Shown piece by piece: positions 5,941-10,240 of a stretch of 10,240 nt of DNA; positions within the stretch are counted from its first letter, which is position 1, and each line of letters begins with the position of its first letter. The stretch comes from Deltaproteobacteria bacterium. GTDB taxonomy: Bacteria > Desulfobacterota > Syntrophia > Syntrophales > UBA5619. The DNA is taken from positions 1 through 10,240 of the forward strand of contig JAMDBG010000089.1 of the NCBI GenBank assembly GCA_023487865.1, in the 5' to 3' direction. The position numbers were made by a program, and so were the translations under genes. A model generated the notes under the pieces. It worked only from the letters and a program-made list of their open reading frames with translations, was not told the DNA's origin and ran no database searches.

Positions 5941-6681
5941 TTATGACCCGTCTCCCCGCTTTCTGAAAATCTCATGAATGATGATCCCCGCAGCAACCGA
6001 AACATTCAGAGAAGCGACTTGTCCCCGCATCGGAATCGAAATCAGAAAATCGCACTTCTTCCGGATCAGAGATCTGATACCCTTGCCTTCGCTTCCCATG
6101 ACCAGACCGATGTCTCCCTCGTAGTCCGGGGTATGAATACTCACTTCCGCATCCGAAGCAGCACCATAGATCCAGAAACCTTTCTCTTTGAGATATTCGA
6201 TAGTCCGGACCATATTGACCACCATCGCCGTCGGCAGGCAGTAGACGGCCCCTGCCGACGTCTTGGCAACAGTCGCCGTCACTGAAGCGGAGCGGTTTTC
6301 GGGAATAATGACCCCGTTCGCTCCGCAACAATGGGCAGTCCGGATGATGGAACCGAGATTCTGAGGATCGGTGACGCTGTCCAGGAGGATCACCAGGCTG
6401 TATCGCGATCCTTTGTGGCGGTTCGCGAGCACATCGTCAACGGTAGTGTAAGCATGCTCCCGGCAGAGACCGACAATCCCCTGGTGAACCCGCCGTGGTG
6501 CCAATTTTTCCACTCCCGCCCGCCCGGTTGATTCTACGGGGATCCCGTTTTCCGCAGCGAGCTTCAGGATTTTCTGTACCGCACTCCTCTCCCGCCCCTC
6601 AGCAACGACGATCTTTTCAAGCAGCGCCGGATGGGAATGGAATATCTCCAGAAGAGGGTTGATGCCATAGATGACCTGCAT
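5941..6681 (-). CDS. rlmB: 23S rRNA (guanosine-2'-O-)-methyltransferase, SpoU/TrmH family, RlmB-like
   Basis: SpoU-class SPOUT enzymes transfer a methyl group from S-adenosylmethionine to a ribose 2'-O. RlmB modifies G2251 in the 23S rRNA P-loop. The protein has 246 residues. The N-terminal substrate-binding domain starts VIYGINPLLEIF (3-14) and includes APRRVHQGIVG (61-71). The knotted catalytic domain carries motif 1 (LLDSVTDPQNLGSIIRTAH, about 99-117, with N108 and R114), motif 2 (MGSEGKGI, 195-202) and motif 3 (IPMRGQVASLNVSVAAGI, 216-233). The ATG at 6681 has a GGAGG upstream. It is 18 bases after pyrF. Family membership is certain; the exact target site is inferred from the RlmB-type N-terminal domain. 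Confidence 0.93.
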   Translation of the reverse strand: MQVIYGINPLLEIFHSHPALLEKIVVAEGRERSAVQKILKLAAENGIPVESTGRAGVEKLAPRRVHQGIVGLCREHAYTTVDDVLANRHKGSRYSLVILLDSVTDPQNLGSIIRTAHCCGANGVIIPENRSASVTATVAKTSAGAVYCLPTAMVVNMVRTIEYLKEKGFWIYGAASDAEVSIHTPDYEGDIGLVMGSEGKGIRSLIRKKCDFLISIPMRGQVASLNVSVAAGIIIHEIFRKRGDGS

Positions 6682-6699
6682 GACCTCCCTCCAGCAAAC

Positions 6700-7443
6700 C
6701 TAGTCGCGCTGCGTGAATCCCCGGACAATCTCGCCGGCAATCTCATCCGCCTCGCCGGCAGGATCCGCGGCCTGCCGGATTGGTCTTCCCACGACAAGGT
6801 AGTCGGAGCCGCTCTTTATGGCTTCACGCGGCGCCACAATCCGTTTCTGGTCATCGTCGGTCACCTCTTTTGCCCCGCGGATACCAGGGGTGACAATCAG
6901 GAATTCACTTCCGCAGGCTTCACGAATAGCGGCGGCATCAGCGGCCGAAGCCACGACACCCGATACCCCGGCATCCTGGGCCAGGCGCGCCAGGTTGAGC
7001 GCCGTTTCGCGCGTCCCTTTGTTGAATCCCATCATTTTCAAGTCACTGTCATTAAGACTGGTCAACACGGTGACTGCCAGGACAATCAGACTGGGATTAC
7101 CAGACTGCTCGGTTAACCGCTGTACCCCCCTGACCGCCTCAACCATCATCCGCTTTCCGCCGAGGGCATGCACATTGAACATTGCCACCCCCAGCACGGA
7201 AGCGGCTTCCGCGGCACGGGCCACGGTATTGGGTATGTCATGAAATTTAAGATCAAGAAAAACCTTTCTGCCGCGGGCATGGATCTGCTGGACTATCTCT
7301 GTCCCATACCGGACAAACGACTCCTTACCCACCTTAAACAGACCGACGTGATCCCCCAGGCAATCGACCCAGGAAAGGGCCTCTTTAAGTCCCTCACCGA
7401 CGTCAAGGGCAAAAATCAGTCTTTCCCGTCCAAGGTTATTCAA
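6700..7443 (-). CDS. pyrF: Orotidine 5'-phosphate decarboxylase
   Basis: PyrF removes CO2 from OMP to give UMP, the last step of de novo pyrimidine synthesis. The TIM-barrel motifs are all present, numbered from the TTG start: FALDV (11-15), the FKVG lysine (37), the catalytic FLDLKFHDIPNT (62-73, with the D-K-D triad D64/K66/D69), and the phosphate-gripping VTPGIRG (184-190) and VVGRPI (217-222). The start is uncertain. In-frame ATGs at 7476 and 7455 lack a ribosome-binding site, whereas TTG at 7443 has GAGGAG 4 bases upstream and overlaps the rpoZ stop by 8 bases, exactly as gmk overlaps yicC. It gives 247 residues, close to the family norm. Confidence 0.95.
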   Translation of the reverse strand: MNNLGRERLIFALDVGEGLKEALSWVDCLGDHVGLFKVGKESFVRYGTEIVQQIHARGRKVFLDLKFHDIPNTVARAAEAASVLGVAMFNVHALGGKRMMVEAVRGVQRLTEQSGNPSLIVLAVTVLTSLNDSDLKMMGFNKGTRETALNLARLAQDAGVSGVVASAADAAAIREACGSEFLIVTPGIRGAKEVTDDDQKRIVAPREAIKSGSDYLVVGRPIRQAADPAGEADEIAGEIVRGFTQRD

Positions 7444-7708
7444 CGTACTCCTCATCGCCGACAAATTCAGTGTCATCCGGTATCGATTTGAATTCTGCCT
7501 TGACCCTTTTCAATCCGTCGGGATGTGCATAAGTGACCTTCCCCGCCGCGATCTCCCTGAGGGCAACCACTATCTCCCGGTTGTTTCTCGTATCCGTCAA
7601 GGGCCGTGACCCCTTGAGGAGCTGCCGGGTGCGCTGAGTGGTCAGCAGAACAAGTGCAAAACGATTCTTCGCCTGCTGCAAAGAATCTTCTACGGTAATT
7701 CTGGCCAT
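7436..7708 (-). CDS. rpoZ: DNA-directed RNA polymerase omega subunit
   Basis: Omega wraps the C-terminal tail of beta-prime, stabilises RNA polymerase and in many proteobacteria forms part of a ppGpp site. The 90-residue protein opens MARITVEDSLQQAKNRFALV, with the conserved RTRQL at 26-30 and a further conserved block NNREIVVALREIAAGKV (42-58). The C-terminal tail is strongly acidic (DDTEFVGDEEYVE), as is common. The ATG at 7708 has AGGAGG 10 bases upstream, a rather long spacing. It follows gmk by 88 bases with no terminator visible, matching the widespread gmk-rpoZ order. Confidence 0.96.
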   Translation of the reverse strand: MARITVEDSLQQAKNRFALVLLTTQRTRQLLKGSRPLTDTRNNREIVVALREIAAGKVTYAHPDGLKRVKAEFKSIPDDTEFVGDEEYVE

Positions 7709-7796
7709 ATGGTATAAACCTCCTGTAAATAAAAAGATCTTGTTGCTCGGGAAAGGTCCGAAAACCTACCCGGCCGGTCCCCTTCTCCGATACCGG

Positions 7797-8432
7797 TTAA
7801 GGGGATTCTGTCGTCGAGAAAAATGCCTCTATTCTCTCCAGGCAGCGGTCCCTTCGCGATTTTTCAGCAACATAGATAGCCCGGAACTGCTCTACCGCTT
7901 CGTCCAATTTTTCGTTGAAAATAATATAATCATACCAGCACGCCTCGCCAATTTCATCAAGAGACTTCTTGAGTCGGCGTTCCATGACATCCGCGTTTTC
8001 CCCCCTTTTGAGCAACCGGAGTTTCAGTTCGGAAAGCGAAGGGGGTAGAATGAAGACGGAGACCGCACGCGGATAGTGTTCTCGGATGGCTTTGGCTCCC
8101 CGGAGTTCGATATCTAAAATCAGATCAGCTCCCTGTTCCAGAAAGACGTCCAGCGTCTTTTTCGATGTCCCGTACAGCTGACCGTAGTTCTCCACCCATT
8201 CGACAAACTCTCCCCGGGCGATCCGTTCCCGGAACGCCTCCTCCGAAATGAAATGATAATCTTTGCCATTCACTTCACCGGGACGCGGGGCGCGCGTGGT
8301 AAAGGAGACTGAAAATCGGACGTCGGGATACATCCGGAAGATCTCCCTGCTGATCGATGTCTTCCCAGCCCCGGAGGGAGCGGACACAATCATCAATACC
8401 CCACGGGATTTGTTGTCGGGAATCTTATTCAA
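7797..8432 (-). CDS. gmk: Guanylate kinase
   Basis: Gmk phosphorylates GMP or dGMP with ATP to give GDP or dGDP. Numbered from the TTG start: the P-loop is APSGAGKTS (18-26), the GMP-binding signature TTRAPRPGEVNGKDYHFIS spans 45-63, DIELRGAKAI (107-116) and the LID region KRGENADVMERRL (142-154) follow. The length is 211 residues, as expected. An ATG at 8393 would remove the conserved strand GVLMIVSAPSG lead-in, and the far upstream ATG/GTG candidates run deep into yicC. TTG at 8432 has CAGGTG 8 bases upstream and overlaps the yicC stop by 8 bases. Order yicC-gmk-rpoZ is conserved in many bacteria. Confidence 0.95.
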   Translation of the reverse strand: MNKIPDNKSRGVLMIVSAPSGAGKTSISREIFRMYPDVRFSVSFTTRAPRPGEVNGKDYHFISEEAFRERIARGEFVEWVENYGQLYGTSKKTLDVFLEQGADLILDIELRGAKAIREHYPRAVSVFILPPSLSELKLRLLKRGENADVMERRLKKSLDEIGEACWYDYIIFNEKLDEAVEQFRAIYVAEKSRRDRCLERIEAFFSTTESP

Positions 8433-9309
8433 TATTCTGCACCTGCTCCCGTAATTTCGCCAGTTCGCTCTTGATCTCGATGACATTCCGCGATATCTCG
8501 GCATCGCCGCTCTTGGCGCCGATCGTATTGACCTCACGGCCCATCTCCTGAATCAGGAAATCAATCTTTCTCCCGGCGCCATCTCCGACAGTCAACAGAT
8601 CCGTGAACTGTTCGATGTGGCTGCGAAAACGAACGATCTCTTCTGTTATATCGCTCTTTTCCGCCATGATCGCCACTTCCTGAAGCAGACGAGACTCATC
8701 GATCACCAGGTCGCCCGTCAATTCCCGGATCCTGTCCCCGAGTCGCCTTTGATATTCGCAAACAACCTGAGGCGATCTTCCGGCAATCGCCTCCAGAAAA
8801 CAGGCAATCAGAGACAGACGCTGCGTCAGATCCCTCTGCAGGCTCTCCCCCTCCCTCGCCCTCATCTCCGCCAATGTCCGCATCGCTTCATCGAGAAGCT
8901 TGGCCAGACCCTCCCAGAGGACGGTCGGATCCTGAAACGATTCCGTCGGAACAAAGACATCCCTGAAACCGGTCAGCATCGCCAGGGAGATCTCCTCTTC
9001 AAGCCGCAATTCCTCCTTCAACTGGCAAAGGAGGGCATGATAATTTCTGGCGAGGGGCAGATTCAGGGTCAAGCGACCGTTGTTCTCCGTGATCCCATCG
9101 CTTTCGACCCGGACAGTCGCTTCAATCCGCCCGCGGGAGAATTGCTCCCCGATCCTTTTCTTGATCTCGGTATCAAGTGACAAGAGCACTCCCGGCAGGC
9201 GCAGAGAAATCTCGAGATAGCGATGGTTGACAGATTTCATCTCGACAACAAATTTTCTTCCCGAAAGGATCGCCTCCGCTCTACCGTATCCGGTCATACT
9301 TCTGATCAT
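8425..9309 (-). CDS. yicC: YicC family protein (DUF1732), probable endoribonuclease
   Basis: The 294 residues match YicC at both ends. The N-terminus is MIRSMTGYGRAEA with KSVNHRYLEISLRLP (25-39), and the C-terminal DUF1732 block is GRKIDFLIQEMGREVNTIG with SDITEEIVRF before it and ISRNVIEIKSELAKLREQVQNIE at the end. E. coli YicC has been reported as an RNase acting on small RNAs; whether this one has the same target is unknown. The middle part is predicted mostly helical. The ATG at 9309 overlaps the stop of the DUF4416 gene by 4 bases (ATGA), so translation is probably coupled. Both family domains are complete. Confidence 0.94.
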   Translation of the reverse strand: MIRSMTGYGRAEAILSGRKFVVEMKSVNHRYLEISLRLPGVLLSLDTEIKKRIGEQFSRGRIEATVRVESDGITENNGRLTLNLPLARNYHALLCQLKEELRLEEEISLAMLTGFRDVFVPTESFQDPTVLWEGLAKLLDEAMRTLAEMRAREGESLQRDLTQRLSLIACFLEAIAGRSPQVVCEYQRRLGDRIRELTGDLVIDESRLLQEVAIMAEKSDITEEIVRFRSHIEQFTDLLTVGDGAGRKIDFLIQEMGREVNTIGAKSGDAEISRNVIEIKSELAKLREQVQNIE

Positions 9310-9908
9310 TGAATCGTTTCCTCATCCAAAATGTTCTCTCCCTGGACCGGGAGGTCCCCAACGGCAGGAGAATCTTCTTCCTCTGTCGCCCTCAACTGAA
9401 GAATGTACTTCTCACGGATCCTGGTCAACATCCCGATTATTGCTACACCGGCATAATCCGGATAGGTCCACGGCAGTGTTTGAAATCCTTTATTCCGGTA
9501 AACCAAGGTCAGATCGGCGTAAATCCCGTCTCGCAGATAAGGACGATGACTGTAACCCTTCCCCGTTGCCAGGATCAAGTGGGCCCTGGCGAGATAACCT
9601 GGATCAACATTCACCTTCCGCCACCCTTCCTCCGAAAGTCTGCACTCCAGAGAGTTCGTCCATAATTTAATATCCGGCAGCGCTTCGGGTCGGATCAGCC
9701 GGTGAAAAGCAACAAGGCGGCGGATCAGCGAGTTTCCGAACTCCTTTGTATAATAATCGGTATAGGCAAAGGGCACCGGAGCGCTGATATAGTCGATTTT
9801 ACCATACTTTTCCGACAGGGCTCGCACCGTATCCCCGAGTGTGCGGCCTTCGCCGGAAAAGAGACTGGCAATCAGCTTGACAGCCTCTGCCGGCTGCGGA
9901 TGGCTCAT
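9306..9908 (-). CDS. DUF4416 family protein of unknown function
   Basis: The 200-residue protein matches the DUF4416 family, which I know mainly from Desulfobacterota and related lineages. Conserved blocks visible are PAEAVKLIASLFS (6-18), KIDYISAPVPFAYTDYYTKEFG (37-58), KLWTNSLE (81-88), VNVDPGYLARAHLILATGK (99-117), YSHRPYLRDGIYADLTLVY (119-137) and LPWTYPDYA (145-153). No signal peptide or membrane segment is seen, so it is likely cytoplasmic. The last 30 residues are acidic and look poorly conserved. The ATG at 9908 has AAGGG 5 bases upstream and overlaps the rfaE1 stop by 4 bases (ATGA). Position between an LPS heptose kinase and yicC is all the context gives; I assign no function. Confidence 0.9.
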   Translation of the reverse strand: MSHPQPAEAVKLIASLFSGEGRTLGDTVRALSEKYGKIDYISAPVPFAYTDYYTKEFGNSLIRRLVAFHRLIRPEALPDIKLWTNSLECRLSEEGWRKVNVDPGYLARAHLILATGKGYSHRPYLRDGIYADLTLVYRNKGFQTLPWTYPDYAGVAIIGMLTRIREKYILQLRATEEEDSPAVGDLPVQGENILDEETIQ

Positions 9909-10240
9909 AGAACCCTTTTCAGCTCTTCACGGGTCACGGTTGCGGTACCCACCTTACCTACCACAATTCCTGCGGCATGGTTGGCGAGATAGGCCGCCTC
10001 CCGAAATGTGGCCCCCGATGCCATGCAAAGGGCCAGGACGCCGATCACGGTATCGCCGGCGCCGGTCACATCAAAAACCTCCCGCGCTTCGGCCGGAAAT
10101 GCCGTATGTTTCACCCGGCTGTCTTTTTCGAAAAGGCTCATCCCCGCCTCCCCCCGGGTGATCAGAATGGCCCGAAAAGCAAATTTCTGAAGTAATTTCA
10201 TCCCGATCCGGACATGATCCTGCCCGTTTTGAATCTCTTC
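9905..10240 (-). CDS. rfaE1: D-glycero-beta-D-manno-heptose-7-phosphate kinase, C-terminal part (runs off the window)
   Basis: The kinase phosphorylates heptose 7-phosphate at C1 in the ADP-heptose pathway for LPS inner core. The frame is open to the window edge, giving 111 visible residues; the internal ATG at 10201 is not the start, since open in-frame codons precede it. The PfkB-type C-terminal signature REVFDVTGAGDTVIGV contains the DVTGAGDT anion hole and catalytic Asp (residue 63 of the visible part). AYLANHAAGIVVGKVGTATV follows, as in E. coli HldE. The protein ends at LKRVL right after the kinase domain, so no C-terminal cytidylyl/adenylyltransferase domain is fused and a separate rfaE2 must exist elsewhere if the pathway is complete. 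Other PfkB sugar kinases are the alternative, but the VGKVGTATV ending favours heptose kinase. Confidence 0.9.
   Translation of the reverse strand, partial: EEIQNGQDHVRIGMKLLQKFAFRAILITRGEAGMSLFEKDSRVKHTAFPAEAREVFDVTGAGDTVIGVLALCMASGATFREAAYLANHAAGIVVGKVGTATVTREELKRVL

Noticed and set aside
5445..5966. A 173-codon plus-strand open frame
   Set aside because: It is antisense to pilC and low in family resemblance, a shadow of the real gene.
8617..9180. A 187-codon plus-strand open frame
   Set aside because: It is antisense to yicC, which is conserved end to end.
1..10240. Mobile elements, CRISPR arrays, toxin-antitoxin or phage genes
   Set aside because: No transposase or integrase motifs, regularly spaced repeats, tRNA-end duplications or phage-like genes were visible on either strand.

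Overview
The window is a stretch of mostly housekeeping chromosome. Almost every gene lies on the minus strand, so the layout is described right to left, in the direction of transcription. Gene order and protein character (a DUF4416 gene joined to a stand-alone heptose kinase, yicC-gmk-rpoZ, a type IV pilus gene, LPS precursor synthesis) suggest a Gram-negative deltaproteobacterium in the broad sense (Desulfobacterota), perhaps Syntrophales-like. That placement is inference from gene content; no rRNA is present.

Block 1 (10240 to 4730, minus strand): a tightly packed apparent operon running rfaE1 (3' part only) - DUF4416 protein - yicC - gmk - rpoZ - pyrF - rlmB - pilC. Neighbours overlap by 4 or 8 bases or are separated by under 90 bases. 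It mixes LPS heptose metabolism, nucleotide synthesis (GMP to GDP, OMP to UMP), the RNA polymerase omega subunit, a 23S rRNA methyltransferase and the inner-membrane platform protein of type IV pili. Two junctions (yicC/gmk and rpoZ/pyrF) share the same stop-start arrangement, TTGAATAA, which implies TTG starts.

Block 2 (about 4660 to 3388): a looser, more AT-rich interval. It holds a plus-strand tRNA-Pro(CGG) with its own well-formed promoter, a divergent minus-strand DUF1178 zinc-ribbon-like gene, and 472 bases with no convincing gene. The right end of that gap, as read on the minus strand, carries a strong promoter for block 3.

Block 3 (3508 to 1, minus strand): a stable-RNA and translation operon running promoter - tRNA-Thr(TGT) - tRNA-Tyr(GTA) - tRNA-Gly(TCC) - tRNA-Thr(GGT) - rpmG - tRNA-Trp(CCA) - secE - nusG - rplK - rplA - L10 leader - rplJ (cut by the window edge). 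The four-tRNA order is the same as E. coli thrU-tyrU-glyT-thrT, which there precedes tufB. Here no tuf lies between the last tRNA and rpmG. A recognisable ribosomal protein L10 leader RNA lies in the rplA-rplJ gap.

I found no mobile element, CRISPR array, phage gene or defence system. The observations most worth a second look are the absent tuf in an otherwise conserved cluster, the placement of a lone pilC behind rlmB, the repeated TTGAATAA coupling, the uncharacterised DUF4416 gene in the operon, and the unexplained AT-rich gap.
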